Source: Acidobacteriota bacterium
Lineage (GTDB): Bacteria > Acidobacteriota > Terriglobia > Bryobacterales > Bryobacteraceae
NCBI GenBank assembly: GCA_029776225.1
Contig: JAKOTR010000102.1
Span: 1 to 64,000 of the forward strand
Reading direction: 5' to 3'
Length of the DNA stretch: 64,000 bases
Shown: in pieces, positions 55,248 to 64,000 of the stretch
Numbering within the stretch: position 1 is the stretch's first letter
Layout: each line of letters opens with the position of its first letter
The notes under the pieces: model-generated
What the model saw: the letters and a program-made list of their open reading frames with translations, nothing else
Database searches by the model: none
Told to the model about the DNA's origin: nothing
Program-made: the position numbers and the translations under genes

Positions 55248-56770
55248 ACCTGCTGGATGCGGTCCTTTGGCTTCCGCTGGCGGGATTCGTCCTGCTGCTG
55301 CTTATCCCGCGCGAGAGGGTGCGTGCTATCCGGCAGTTTGCGCTCGGCATCACGACCGCAACGTTCCTGCTCTCGCTCGCGCTGCTGGTTGGCTTCGATC
55401 GCACAAGCGCAGCCTTCCAGTACGAGACGAACCTGCCCTGGATTTCTTCTCCCGAAATCCGCTATCACATCGGCATCGACGGAATCAGCCTGTGGCTCGT
55501 GCTGTTGACCACGCTGCTGAGCCCCATCGGCGTGCTGATTTCATGGCAACACATCGACAGGCGCGTGAAGGAATTCTTCGCGCTCTTCCTGGCGATGGAA
55601 TTCGGCCTGATCGGCGTGTTCGTCGCGCTGGACCTGTTCCTGTTCTACGTGTTCTGGGAAGTGTCGCTGGTCCCGATGTACTTCTTGATCGGCGTCTGGG
55701 GGCACGAGCGGCGCATCTACGCGGCGGTGAAGTTTTTCATCTACACCATGACCGGTTCGGTGTTGATGCTGGCCGGCATCATCTACCTCTACATTCGCGC
55801 GGGCACGTTCGATTACCCCGCGCTGATCGAGATGATGATGAACGGCAGCCTCATGCTGGACCGCATGGAGCAAAACCTGCTGTTCGCGGGGTTCTTCGCG
55901 GCGTTCGCGATCAAGGTGCCGCTCTTCCCGCTGCACACCTGGCTGCCGGACGCCCACGTGGAAGCGCCGACGGCCGGCTCGGTGATGCTGGCCTCCGTCA
56001 TGCTGAAGATGGGCTGCTACGGGCTGCTGCGGTTCTGCCTGCCGATGTTTCCTGCGGCAGCACGCGGCGCCGCCCCGTGGATTGTGATGCTGGCAATCGC
56101 CGGAATCCTCTACGGCGCGCTGGTGGCGATGGTGCAGCCGAACATGAAGAAACTGGTAGCCTACACCTCCGTCAGCCACCTGGGGTTCGTAGTGCTCGGG
56201 CTTTTTACGTTCACCGAGTTGGGCACGAACGGCGCGGTGTACCAGATGCTGAATCACGGCATCTCGACCGGCGCTCTGTTCGCGCTGGTGGGCTTCCTCT
56301 ACGAGCGGCGGCATTCGCTCGAAATTGAAGACTACGGCGGCGTGGCGACGCCCGCCCCGGTGCTGGCCACCATGTTCCTGATCACGTCGCTGGCGAGCAT
56401 GGGACTGCCGGTGCTCAACAACTTCGTCGGCGAGTATCTGGTGCTTCAGGGCGCCGCGCAGGTGAATTTCCGCTGGGCGGTTTTCGCCGCCATCGGCGTG
56501 ATTCTTGCCGCGTGCTACATGCTCTGGATGTACCAGCGCGTCTTTTACGGCGAGGCGCGCAAAGATTTTTCCATGCGCGATGCGAATCTGCGCGAGTGGG
56601 CCGTAATGTCTCCGCTGATCATTCTCATGGTGTGGATGGGAACCTACACGCAGACGTTCCTGCCGCCGATCACGGCGTCCAGCGCCGCGATCCTTGAACA
56701 GACCAAGGTGAACGTGGAGTTTCACGTCGAGCGGCAGATGCCCCGCCAGGAGTTGGCCAATGCCCGCTAA
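55244..56770 (+). CDS. nuoM: NADH-quinone oxidoreductase subunit M
   Basis: A 508-residue ND4-type subunit with FLFYVFWEVSLVPMYFLIGV, KVPLFPLHTWLPDAHVEAPT and LVAYTSVSHLGFVVLG. ATG 55244 overlaps the nuoL stop; its own stop overlaps nuoN by 11 bases. Proton-pumping subunit. Confidence 0.97.
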   Translation: MNLLDAVLWLPLAGFVLLLLIPRERVRAIRQFALGITTATFLLSLALLVGFDRTSAAFQYETNLPWISSPEIRYHIGIDGISLWLVLLTTLLSPIGVLISWQHIDRRVKEFFALFLAMEFGLIGVFVALDLFLFYVFWEVSLVPMYFLIGVWGHERRIYAAVKFFIYTMTGSVLMLAGIIYLYIRAGTFDYPALIEMMMNGSLMLDRMEQNLLFAGFFAAFAIKVPLFPLHTWLPDAHVEAPTAGSVMLASVMLKMGCYGLLRFCLPMFPAAARGAAPWIVMLAIAGILYGALVAMVQPNMKKLVAYTSVSHLGFVVLGLFTFTELGTNGAVYQMLNHGISTGALFALVGFLYERRHSLEIEDYGGVATPAPVLATMFLITSLASMGLPVLNNFVGEYLVLQGAAQVNFRWAVFAAIGVILAACYMLWMYQRVFYGEARKDFSMRDANLREWAVMSPLIILMVWMGTYTQTFLPPITASSAAILEQTKVNVEFHVERQMPRQELANAR

Positions 56771-58196
56771 CTTCGTTCCCCCGAGCGGCGTCGAGTACAT
56801 CCGCGTTCTGCCGGAGATCATTCTGGCCGCAGTGGCGACCCTCATCATGGTGCTCGAACCTTTGACGCCGGCGCCGCGGAAACGCGCCCTCGGCTACCTG
56901 GCGCTTGCAGGGTTCGCAGGGGCGCTGGCGGGGGCGGCGGCGGCAGGGTGGCGGACCGGTCCGGCTTTCAGCGGCATGCTCGAGGTGGACGGCTTCGCCA
57001 CGTTCTTCCGGCTCCTGGTGATCCTGGCGGGCCTGCTCGTAACGCTCGTGTCATTCCCCTATCTCCGGCGCGAGGAGGCCGAGAGCGGCGAATATTACGC
57101 GCTGCTGCTGTACTCGGTAGCCGGGCAAACCATCATGGTTTCCGCCGCGGATCTGATCGTCCTGTTCATCGGGCTGGAAATCTCCTCGATTGCAAGCTAT
57201 GTGCTCGCAGGCTACATGCGGCGCGAGAAGCTGGCCAACGAAGCCGCGGCAAAGTACTTCCTGCTCGGGTCTTTCGCTACGGCTTTTCTGCTATACGGCA
57301 TCGCGCTGATCTACGGCGCAACCGGCACCACGCGCCTGAACGGGATTGCCCAGGTGCTTTCCGATCCGCGCATGGCGCCGGCGGGAATCCTCACCGGCAC
57401 CGCCGTGGCGCTGATGCTGGTCGGGTTCGCTTTCAAGATTTCCGCCGCGCCGTTCCAGGTGTGGGCTCCCGACGTATACCAGGGAGCGCCGTCGCCGGTG
57501 GCCGCATTTCTCGCCGCGGGCCCGAAAGCCGCGGCGTTCGCCGTGCTGCTGCGCGTCTTCATGACGGCGTTCGCGCCCCTCACTGGGCGGTGGCTCGCGA
57601 TCATGTGGAGCTTGTCGCTGCTCACCATGATCGTCGGCAACTTTGCCGCGCTCTTACAGACAAACATTAAGCGGCTGCTGGCGTACAGCTCCATCGCTCA
57701 CGCTGGATACGTGCTGGTGGCGGTAACGGCGCACTCGGAAGAGGGCGTCCAGGCGGCGATGTTCTACCTTACGGTCTACGTGTTCATGAACATCGGCGCC
57801 TTCGCCGTTGTGGCTTATTTCTCGCGGAAGGGCGAGCGGTACGTGGAGATTGAGGATCTGGCGGGTCTCGGCGTGCGCCAGCCCGTGCTTGCCGCGCTGT
57901 TCGCCGTGATTCTGCTTTCGCTGATCGGCGTGCCCCCGACCGCCGGCTTCCTGGGAAAGTTCTACATCTTCCAGGCGGCGGTGAAAGCGGACCTGTTGTG
58001 GCTTACGGTGCTCGGCCTGCTGAACAGCGCGGTGGCGGCGTATTACTACCTGCGGCTGATCGTCATCATGTACATGAAGGAGCCGGGCGATTCGTTGCTG
58101 GAACTGCCCGGCATGGCCGTCTCCACCCGCGCCGCGCTCTGGACCTCAGCCGCCGCCGTGGTGGTTCTGGGCCTCTTCCCCGCCCTGATCCGGTGA
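56760..58196 (+). CDS. nuoN: NADH-quinone oxidoreductase subunit N
   Basis: A 478-residue ND2-type antiporter-like subunit with LIVLFIGLEISSIASYVLAG, FKISAAPFQVWAPDVYQGAP and LLAYSSIAHAGYVLVAV. It is the last gene of the twelve-gene operon and is followed by a hairpin. Confidence 0.97.
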   Translation: MPANFVPPSGVEYIRVLPEIILAAVATLIMVLEPLTPAPRKRALGYLALAGFAGALAGAAAAGWRTGPAFSGMLEVDGFATFFRLLVILAGLLVTLVSFPYLRREEAESGEYYALLLYSVAGQTIMVSAADLIVLFIGLEISSIASYVLAGYMRREKLANEAAAKYFLLGSFATAFLLYGIALIYGATGTTRLNGIAQVLSDPRMAPAGILTGTAVALMLVGFAFKISAAPFQVWAPDVYQGAPSPVAAFLAAGPKAAAFAVLLRVFMTAFAPLTGRWLAIMWSLSLLTMIVGNFAALLQTNIKRLLAYSSIAHAGYVLVAVTAHSEEGVQAAMFYLTVYVFMNIGAFAVVAYFSRKGERYVEIEDLAGLGVRQPVLAALFAVILLSLIGVPPTAGFLGKFYIFQAAVKADLLWLTVLGLLNSAVAAYYYLRLIVIMYMKEPGDSLLELPGMAVSTRAALWTSAAAVVVLGLFPALIR

Positions 58197-58280
58197 TTCC
58201 GGCCGGCCGGGTTGACACTATTCTGCAGCAATCACGCAATCGCGTATTTGGGGGTCCGCTCTGGTTGCAGGGGATCTTGG

Positions 58281-58312
58281 CTGGCCGGACGGAAACAATT
58301 CCGCCCGGCCGG
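58281..58312. terminator. Hairpin terminator after nuoN
   Basis: Stem GGCCGG-a-CGGAA / TTCCG-c-CCGGCC with a four-base ACAA loop; the outermost pairs extend to 58281 and 58312. It lies 85 bases beyond the nuoN stop and 59 before the stop of the convergent HAD gene. T-rich sequence follows about 30 bases later. Confidence 0.65.
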
Positions 58313-58370
58313 CACTACCAAGACCACCGTGTTCGCCTTCTATTTCTTTTCGGTTTTCCGGCTTTGAATT

Positions 58371-59066
58371 TTAGAAATAACAGCACAATTCCTTGAATGA
58401 GTTCAAAATAAGCAGGCGGCCGTTTCCGTTGCGGATTTCCTCTTCTTCGAGCGACCACGTTCGCGGGTGGGGGATGTACACGGCTCCCAGGCCGATTTCG
58501 AGCGCCGGATTGATGTCCGAGCGGGGTGAATTACCGATCATCCAGCACCGGTCCGGATCGAGGCCCCGTTCGCACACCAGGCGGCGGTACGACTCGCAGT
58601 CCTTTTCCTTCACGATGGCGAAGTGGCGGAAATAGCGGCCGAGACCGGACCGGTCTATCTTCAGCTTCTGCTCGTCCGGGTGCCCCTTGGTGAACAGCAG
58701 CAGTTCGTGCCGCTCGGAAAGCTGCCGCAGGGTTTCCTCCACGCCGTCGATCAGTTGGATGGGCTGCTCGAGAATCCGCTCGGCGAACGACATCACGCGG
58801 GCAAGGTCCTCGTCCGAGATGTCCCGCTCGCAGAGATGCTGGTAGCACTGCATGAGGTTGCGGCCGAAATTGATCGAGCCATAACCGTAAATTTCGCGGT
58901 TCGTGAGCTCAATTTCGTCGAGCACATTGCGGATTTCCTCCGCCGAGAGCGTCGAATGGTCGAGAAATTCGACGAATTGCTCGAAGGCCGCCTCGAAATA
59001 GATATTGTTCTCCCAGAGCGTATCGTCGGCGTCGAAGATGAGCTGCTGGGGCTGCCGGCCACTCAT
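58371..59066 (-). CDS. HAD-superfamily hydrolase
   Basis: A 231-residue protein with HAD motif I DADDTLWEN (a D-x-D nucleophile pair), motif II LLLFTKGHPDEQK, and motif III/IV GNSPRSDINPALEIGLGAVY. The alpha-helical cap between residues 25 and 95 fits a subfamily I phosphatase. The substrate is unknown; relatives include phosphoglycolate-type and nucleotide phosphatases. ATG 59066 overlaps the stop of the LON-domain gene (ATGA), so the two form an operon. Confidence 0.88.
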   Translation of the reverse strand: MSGRQPQQLIFDADDTLWENNIYFEAAFEQFVEFLDHSTLSAEEIRNVLDEIELTNREIYGYGSINFGRNLMQCYQHLCERDISDEDLARVMSFAERILEQPIQLIDGVEETLRQLSERHELLLFTKGHPDEQKLKIDRSGLGRYFRHFAIVKEKDCESYRRLVCERGLDPDRCWMIGNSPRSDINPALEIGLGAVYIPHPRTWSLEEEEIRNGNGRLLILNSFKELCCYF

Positions 59067-59713
59067 TTCGAACCGGGAAAGCGGAGCCGGCTGTGGCCAT
59101 TCAACGGCTGAACACGCCTGAGGCCCGCGATCATCCGCTGGCGTGGAATGTAGGTATCGCAAAACCGCACGAACTGCCGGAGACGCTCGGCCTCGGAGCG
59201 AATCCGGAGGAGGCTCTGACGAAAGTCGACGTCCTCGATAACCTGCGCAAGCTGGAAACTGAGCTGGGGATCCTCGAGCTCGGGTTCCGCGCCCGAGCCT
59301 TCGATTTCGCGGAGAACCCGGCAAGCCTCGATCGCCCGCTCGCGCACGTCCCCGGCGGGTCTTTCGGCGGGCTCGTCGTCGTCAAAGAATTCGACCGCGC
59401 CGCGGAGGTAGGATTTTTCGTCGTTCAGCTCGAGGATTTCAAACCTGCGGCGGCCGACGGTCAGGATGTCCATACGGCCGTCCGGATGCTGCGCCAAGAC
59501 CTCGACGACGACCGCGGTACAACCCGCGTTCAAAATCCCGTTTTCCCTGGCCAGGACGACGCCAAACTCGGAACGGTCAGGGAGAACGTCGCCGATCATC
59601 TCCTTGTACCGGTCCTCGAAAATATGGAGCGGCAGCGGCGTCCTGGGGAACAGGACAACGGGGAGTGGAAACAACGGCAAGAGCCCCGGCTGCATGTTAA
59701 TATTATGGCTCAT
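59063..59713 (-). CDS. LON substrate-binding domain protein
   Basis: A 216-residue protein made only of the Lon N-terminal (PUA-like plus helical) domain: LPLFPLPVVLFPRTPLPLHI, FEDRYKEMIGD, then FGVVL and VGRRRFEILEL. It lacks the AAA ATPase and protease domains of Lon. Such stand-alone proteins are common but their role is unproven. An in-frame ATG at 59695 (MQPGLLPLF) is an alternative start. Divergent from the SDR gene. Confidence 0.88.
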   Translation of the reverse strand: MSHNINMQPGLLPLFPLPVVLFPRTPLPLHIFEDRYKEMIGDVLPDRSEFGVVLARENGILNAGCTAVVVEVLAQHPDGRMDILTVGRRRFEILELNDEKSYLRGAVEFFDDDEPAERPAGDVRERAIEACRVLREIEGSGAEPELEDPQLSFQLAQVIEDVDFRQSLLRIRSEAERLRQFVRFCDTYIPRQRMIAGLRRVQPLNGHSRLRFPGSK

Positions 59714-59738
59714 CGCTCGCTCCGGGCTGTGATCCGGC

Positions 59739-60512
59739 ATGGATATCGCTGGCAAAGTTGTGTTGATTACAGGCGCCTCGCACGGCATCGGGGCGGCGTG
59801 CGCCGCGGCGTTTCGAAAGCGGGGCGCGCTGCTGTCGCTCGCCGCGCGGTCGGAGGCGCTGCTTAAGGAAGCGGGCGGGCCGGACGCGCTGGTGACGGCC
59901 GGCGATCTCACCGACGCCGAAGTGCGCCAGCGCGTTGTCGAGCGAACGCTAGAAAGATTCGGGCGCGTCGACATTCTAATCAACAACGCCGGCGTAGGGC
60001 TGTACGCGCCGGCATCGTCCGCCCCGCTCCCCGAAGTGCGCCAGATCTTCGAACTGAATCTTTTCGCCGCCCTCGATCTGGCCCAACTTGTCATCCCCGG
60101 CATAAAGGAGCGCGGCAGCGGCGCGATCGTCATGGTGACGTCCATCGCCGGAATGATGAGTCTGCCCTGGCTGAGTTTGTACTCGGCATCCAAGGCGGCC
60201 ATGGATTCGATGGCCGACGCCATGAGGATCGAGCTCCGGCCGCACGGCATCCACGTGATCAAAGTCGCGCCCGGCTATGTGCGGACCGGCTTTCACGACC
60301 GCGCTCTCGGCGGCAAACCGCCGGCCGGCCTGGCCCGATACAATAAGTTCGCTATATCGGCTGCGGATTGCGCGGAGGCGATTGTCCGCGCAGTCGAGCG
60401 AAATGCGCGCAACGTGCTGGCGCCGAAGTCCGGCTGGTGCGCCGTGATGGCAGCGCGGTTCTTCCCGTGGCTGACGGACCGGGTGCTCGCGCGCGTGAAT
60501 CGGGGTCTCTGA
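59739..60512 (+). CDS. Short-chain dehydrogenase/reductase
   Basis: A 257-residue classical SDR: cofactor motif VLITGASHGIGAA, then INNAGVGLYAP, catalytic Ser in VMVTSIAGMMS and the YSASK motif with Tyr and Lys. An Arg after the second strand (LAARSEA) suggests NADP preference. The substrate is unknown. Its stop overlaps the aroK start. Confidence 0.9.
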   Translation: MDIAGKVVLITGASHGIGAACAAAFRKRGALLSLAARSEALLKEAGGPDALVTAGDLTDAEVRQRVVERTLERFGRVDILINNAGVGLYAPASSAPLPEVRQIFELNLFAALDLAQLVIPGIKERGSGAIVMVTSIAGMMSLPWLSLYSASKAAMDSMADAMRIELRPHGIHVIKVAPGYVRTGFHDRALGGKPPAGLARYNKFAISAADCAEAIVRAVERNARNVLAPKSGWCAVMAARFFPWLTDRVLARVNRGL

Positions 60513-61039
60513 TGATACTCAAGCTCGTGCGAACTCCAGGCATCTACCTCGTCGGCTTCATGGGCAGCGGGAAGAGCACCGTGGGCAGGCTGCTTGCGGA
60601 CAGACTGGGATGGACGTTCGTCGACCTCGACGAAGAGATCGAGGCGGAACAGAATGCAACCATCGCGGAAATTTTCGAAAAATACGGCGAGGAGCACTTC
60701 CGGAACCTGGAAACCGAGGCGATCCGCAAGCGGGTGAAGATGGTGCGCTGCGGCCGGCCCATGGTGATCGCGCTGGGCGGAGGAGCGTTCGTTCGCAAGG
60801 AAAATTCCGAACTGCTGAACGACAACGGCGTGACGGTGTGGCTCGATTGCCCGCTCGAAATCGCGTGGAGGCGCGTTGCGCAGTGCCAGAACCGGCCGCT
60901 GGCGAAGGACTGCGCCCGCTTCGCCGAGCTGCTCGAAGCGCGGCGGCCGGCATACGCCCGCGCCGAATACAGGATCGAAATCACAGACGACGACGCCGAA
61001 AAGGTGGTAGACGCAATCTGCGCGCTGCCCATCTTTTGA
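60512..61039 (+). CDS. aroK: Shikimate kinase
   Basis: A 175-residue P-loop kinase with Walker A LVGFMGSGKSTVGRLLA, shikimate-site FVDLDEEIE, FRNLETEAI, MVIALGGGAFV and lid NRPLAK. It phosphorylates shikimate in chorismate synthesis. ATG 60512 overlaps the SDR stop by one base. No other aro genes are adjacent. Confidence 0.95.
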   Translation: MILKLVRTPGIYLVGFMGSGKSTVGRLLADRLGWTFVDLDEEIEAEQNATIAEIFEKYGEEHFRNLETEAIRKRVKMVRCGRPMVIALGGGAFVRKENSELLNDNGVTVWLDCPLEIAWRRVAQCQNRPLAKDCARFAELLEARRPAYARAEYRIEITDDDAEKVVDAICALPIF

Positions 61040-61065
61040 GCGCCGGATTTGGTGCGGAGGATGGC

Positions 61066-62394
61066 TTGTCCACTCAGGCTCTCAGAAAAAAAGCAGTGGC
61101 GATTTTTCGCGCCGCACTTGCGGCGGCGGACCCGGTTCAGGCGGTTCTGCGCCACGTCCAGGTAAAAGGCAATACGCTGATTGCCGGTAAGAAGCGGTAC
61201 CGGCTCGACGCGTTCGACAACATTCGCGTCATCGGCGCCGGAAAGGCAAGCGCGGCGATGGCGCTGGCCGTAGAACGCCTGCTCGGCTCCCGCATCCGCG
61301 GCGGACTGGTAAACGTGAAGTACGGACACCTCGCCAAGCTCCGGCGCGTTGAACTCAACGAGTGCGGCCATCCCGTGCCCGACCCCGCCGGCATACGGGG
61401 CGCGGAGCGCATCGCGGAAATCGCGCGCAGCTCGGGTGAACGCGATCTTCTGATCGTCGTCATTTCGGGAGGCGGATCGGCGCTGCTGCCGATGCCCGCC
61501 GCGCCCATCACCCTCGAGGAGAAGCAGGAGACGACGAAGCTTCTCTTGGCTTGCGGCGCCAATATTCATGAAATCAATGCCGTGCGGAAGCATATCTCCG
61601 GGATCAAGGGCGGCCAACTGGCGCGGCTGGCCTATCCGGCGACCGTGCTTTCGCTGCTGCTCTCCGACGTGATCGGAGACGACCTCGATGTGATCGGCTC
61701 CGGGCCCACCGCGCCCGACGCTTCCACCTTCTCCGGCGCGCGCGCGATTCTCGAAAAGTACGGACTCCTCGACCGCATCCCCGCTTCCGTGCGCGAGCGC
61801 ATCGAGCGCGGGATCGCGGGCGAAATCCCGGAAACGCCCAAGGCGGACGACCCGGCGTTCGAGCGCACCGTCAACCTGGTGGCCGGCAGCAACCGGCTCG
61901 CGGTGGATGCGGCGGCGCGAAAAGCAAAGGAACTCGGGCTGCGGCCGCTCGTGCTTTCCACGCTCATCGAAGGCGAGACGCGCGACGTGGCGCGGATGCA
62001 TGCCGCCATCGCCCGCGAAGTGCTGCTTTCAGGACGCCCGGCGCGCCCGCCGCTGTGCCTGATCTCGGGCGGCGAAACCACGGTCACGCTGCGGGGCAAC
62101 GGACTGGGCGGCCGAAACCAGGAGTTCGTGCTGGCCGCCGCAATCGATCTGGCGGGCGCTGACAACGTAGTGGTGCTCAGCGGCGGCACGGACGGCACCG
62201 ACGGGCCCACCGACGCGGCGGGCGCCATCGCCGATGGCATGACCCTGTGCCGCGCCGAACGCCTGGGTCTGGACGCCCGGCAATTCCTCGCGGCCAACGA
62301 TTCGTATCATTTCTTCGAGCCGCTGGGCGACCTGCTCAAGACTGGGCCAACCAACACCAACGTGATGGACGTCAGGCTCGTTCTCGTGGGCTGA
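61066..62394 (+). CDS. Glycerate 2-kinase (GckA/TtuD, MOFRL family)
   Basis: A 442-residue protein with the DUF4147 N-terminal domain (IRVIGAGKASAAMALAVE, GGGSALLPMP, VRKHISGIKGGQLAR) and the C-terminal MOFRL domain (CLISGGETTVTLRGNGLGGR, NQEFVLAAAI, TDGTDGPTDAAGA). It phosphorylates glycerate, usually to 2-phosphoglycerate. TTG 61066 is chosen because GGAGG lies five bases upstream and the frame before it has no ATG before aroK; the ATG at 61061 is in another frame. Confidence 0.92.
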   Translation: MSTQALRKKAVAIFRAALAAADPVQAVLRHVQVKGNTLIAGKKRYRLDAFDNIRVIGAGKASAAMALAVERLLGSRIRGGLVNVKYGHLAKLRRVELNECGHPVPDPAGIRGAERIAEIARSSGERDLLIVVISGGGSALLPMPAAPITLEEKQETTKLLLACGANIHEINAVRKHISGIKGGQLARLAYPATVLSLLLSDVIGDDLDVIGSGPTAPDASTFSGARAILEKYGLLDRIPASVRERIERGIAGEIPETPKADDPAFERTVNLVAGSNRLAVDAAARKAKELGLRPLVLSTLIEGETRDVARMHAAIAREVLLSGRPARPPLCLISGGETTVTLRGNGLGGRNQEFVLAAAIDLAGADNVVVLSGGTDGTDGPTDAAGAIADGMTLCRAERLGLDARQFLAANDSYHFFEPLGDLLKTGPTNTNVMDVRLVLVG

Positions 62395-62435
62395 CCGCAG
62401 CGATACGGCGCGCGCATGGCGACCGGCTAATGCGC

Positions 62436-64000
62436 CTACTGCTGTTTCACGTATTTGTCGAACCAGGAGATCATCTCGTACAGGGTGTGCTCCACAGACT
62501 CGCGGGCCACGTAGCCGTGCGACTCGTGCGGCAGCATCACCAGCCGCACATTGCCCCCATTCCCGCGAATCGCCTGGTACAAGCGCTCGGACTGCATCGG
62601 GAAGGTACCCGAATTGTTGTCCGCTTCGCCGTGAATCAACAGAATCGGCTCCTTGATCTTGTCGGCGTACATGAACGGCGACATTCTCAGGTAGACCTCC
62701 GGCGCCTCCCATAGCGTGCGGCGCTCGCTTTGGAAACCGAACGGCGTGAGCGTGCGGTTATAGGCGCCGCTGCGGGCTATGCCGGCGCGGAACAGGTCGC
62801 TGTGAGCAAGCAGGTTGGCCGTCATGAACGCGCCATAGCTGTGCCCGCCCACGCCGACGCGGTTGGGATCGGTCACGCCCATTTCCACCGCCTTGTCGAT
62901 GGCCGCTTTCGCGCTGGCGACAATCTGCTCGATGTAGGTGTTGTTGGCGGTCTTGAAGTCGCCTACCACCGGCATGGTGGCGTTGTCGAGCACCGCGTAG
63001 CCGCGCAGCAGGAAGAACAGGTGCGACGTGCCGGTGATCCGGGTGAAGCGCCGGTCCGAGCCGGCGACTTGTCCCGCCGTCGCGGGATCGTTGTATTCCA
63101 GCGGATACGCCCAGAGGACCGTTGGCAGGCGGGTCCCCGGCTTGTAGCCGGGCGGCAGGTAGAGCGTGAAGGAAAGCTGGACTCCGTCCGGGCGCTGGTA
63201 CTTCACCAGTTGCTTGGTGATGCCGCGAAGCTGCGGGGTGGGGTCCGGGAAGCTGGTGACGGCCTTGGGCGGCGTGTCCGCTTTCAGCGTCCGTATGAAG
63301 TAGTTCGGAGGATCAGCAGGCGACTCGCGCATGGTGAGGATGGTTCCGGCGGCCGGGTCCAGTACCGCCGCCACTTCCTCGTATTCGTTCGTTCCGCAGC
63401 GGAAAAGGCGTTCGGTTTCCAGCGTCTTCAGGCTGAGGCGGTCCAGAAACGGGCGGTCGCCTTCGGGCGAGGAGCCCTGACCGGAAAGGTAGAGATATTC
63501 GCCGTGCTGGAGCAGCACACGGTAGCCGTTCGGAAGCGGGCGGGTGAGCGGCGTGCCGGGATCGTTGTAGCGGTCGCGCGAATCGCGGCTGGAAATCACC
63601 CGGGGCGGCTCGGAAGGCTTGTCGACGTTGATCGCGAGAACACGCACCCAGCGCCGGCCGCGCTCGTAATCGCGAACCAGGGCCAAGCCGCCCTCCGCGC
63701 CCCACTGTATGCCCATGAAGCGCTGCTCGGTCTTCACCACCTCGATGGGATCCGCCGAAAAGGGCGCTCTGAGCATGAGCACGCGGTCGCGGAAGGGAAC
63801 GTCTACCCTGGGGTCGCCCTTATCGAGCGCTTCGACCCAAACCAGCGTGGCCGGCTCCGTGGGCCTCCAACCATACTGCCGCGGGCCGGTGGGCACCCCG
63901 TCGACAGGGACCGCGTCGGCCAGCGGCAGACTGGCGAGCTTGTACACGACGTTGCCCGCGCGGTCCCAGACTTCCACGTCTTTCGGGAACGAATCCAGTT
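62436..64000 (-). CDS. S9-family (prolyl oligopeptidase-like) peptidase, 5' partial
   Basis: The frame is open to the window edge, so the N-terminus is missing; 521 residues are visible. They comprise part of a beta-propeller and the alpha/beta-hydrolase catalytic domain with Ser in GVGGHSYGAFM, Asp in HGEADNNSG and His in PHESHGYV. Members cleave short peptides or remove N-terminal dipeptides and are often secreted. Convergent with the glycerate kinase gene. Confidence 0.93.
   Translation of the reverse strand, partial: LDSFPKDVEVWDRAGNVVYKLASLPLADAVPVDGVPTGPRQYGWRPTEPATLVWVEALDKGDPRVDVPFRDRVLMLRAPFSADPIEVVKTEQRFMGIQWGAEGGLALVRDYERGRRWVRVLAINVDKPSEPPRVISSRDSRDRYNDPGTPLTRPLPNGYRVLLQHGEYLYLSGQGSSPEGDRPFLDRLSLKTLETERLFRCGTNEYEEVAAVLDPAAGTILTMRESPADPPNYFIRTLKADTPPKAVTSFPDPTPQLRGITKQLVKYQRPDGVQLSFTLYLPPGYKPGTRLPTVLWAYPLEYNDPATAGQVAGSDRRFTRITGTSHLFFLLRGYAVLDNATMPVVGDFKTANNTYIEQIVASAKAAIDKAVEMGVTDPNRVGVGGHSYGAFMTANLLAHSDLFRAGIARSGAYNRTLTPFGFQSERRTLWEAPEVYLRMSPFMYADKIKEPILLIHGEADNNSGTFPMQSERLYQAIRGNGGNVRLVMLPHESHGYVARESVEHTLYEMISWFDKYVKQQ

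Noticed and set aside
1-64000. CRISPR arrays, rRNA operons, insertion-sequence transposases
   Set aside because: No regularly spaced repeats, rRNA sequence or transposase motifs (DDE or HUH) were seen anywhere in the window.

Overview
The window reads as a stretch of a GC-rich Gram-negative chromosome, most likely an acidobacterium of the Solibacter/Bryobacter type. That placement is inference from three things: a 1.2-kDa-class Oar-like TonB-dependent receptor with an N-terminal carboxypeptidase-regulatory-like domain, a complete Tol-Pal locus, and secreted ThuA, SYLF and YncE/phosphoesterase proteins. There is no rRNA, plasmid or phage structural gene and no CRISPR array. Most genes are chromosomal housekeeping.

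Layout. 1-5 kb: DUF177 (partial), rpmF, plsX and dsbD, then an outer-membrane barrel and a DUF202 protein. 5.6-14.3 kb: a type I sulfatase facing ilvD across a strong hairpin, a sensor kinase with degenerate motifs, purB, a YycJ-type MBL hydrolase, purS and tRNA-Val(CAC). 14.4-26.3 kb is the accessory part: a 5'-damaged orphan higA joined to a HEAT-repeat remnant, a secreted esterase, a frameshifted DUF998 membrane gene, a large TonB receptor with a frameshift in its signal region, a divergent GntR regulator coupled to a secreted ADP-ribosylglycohydrolase-like protein, the tail of a second TonB receptor, a split PD-(D/E)XK nuclease-like gene, a tyrosine-integrase tail, and a partial copy of the tRNA-Ser(CGA) 3' end about 0.5 kb from the intact tRNA. 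This looks like an eroded tRNA-integrated island.

26.4-36.6 kb: ThuA, recN, then tolQ-tolR-tonB/tolA-like-tolB-pal-cpoB, a GT-C type membrane protein and a SYLF protein. 36.6-45.3 kb: GH57, a YncE/phosphoesterase fusion, nadE, malQ, a MerR regulator and thiS. 45.4-58.3 kb: a promoter, a tandem repeat and a twelve-gene respiratory complex I operon (nuoA, C, D, E, F, G, H, J, K, L, M, N) that lacks nuoB and nuoI, closed by a hairpin. 58.4-64 kb: a LON-domain protein and HAD hydrolase pair, an SDR, aroK, glycerate kinase and a partial S9 peptidase.

How it fits together: complex I supplies proton motive force, which TolQR/TonB-like proteins use for envelope constriction and probably for TonB receptors. 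The receptor/GntR/ADP-ribosylglycohydrolase block resembles a small inducible uptake-and-hydrolysis unit. Three apparent one-base frameshifts lie between 17 and 25.1 kb. They could be real decay or consensus errors, and only reads can tell.
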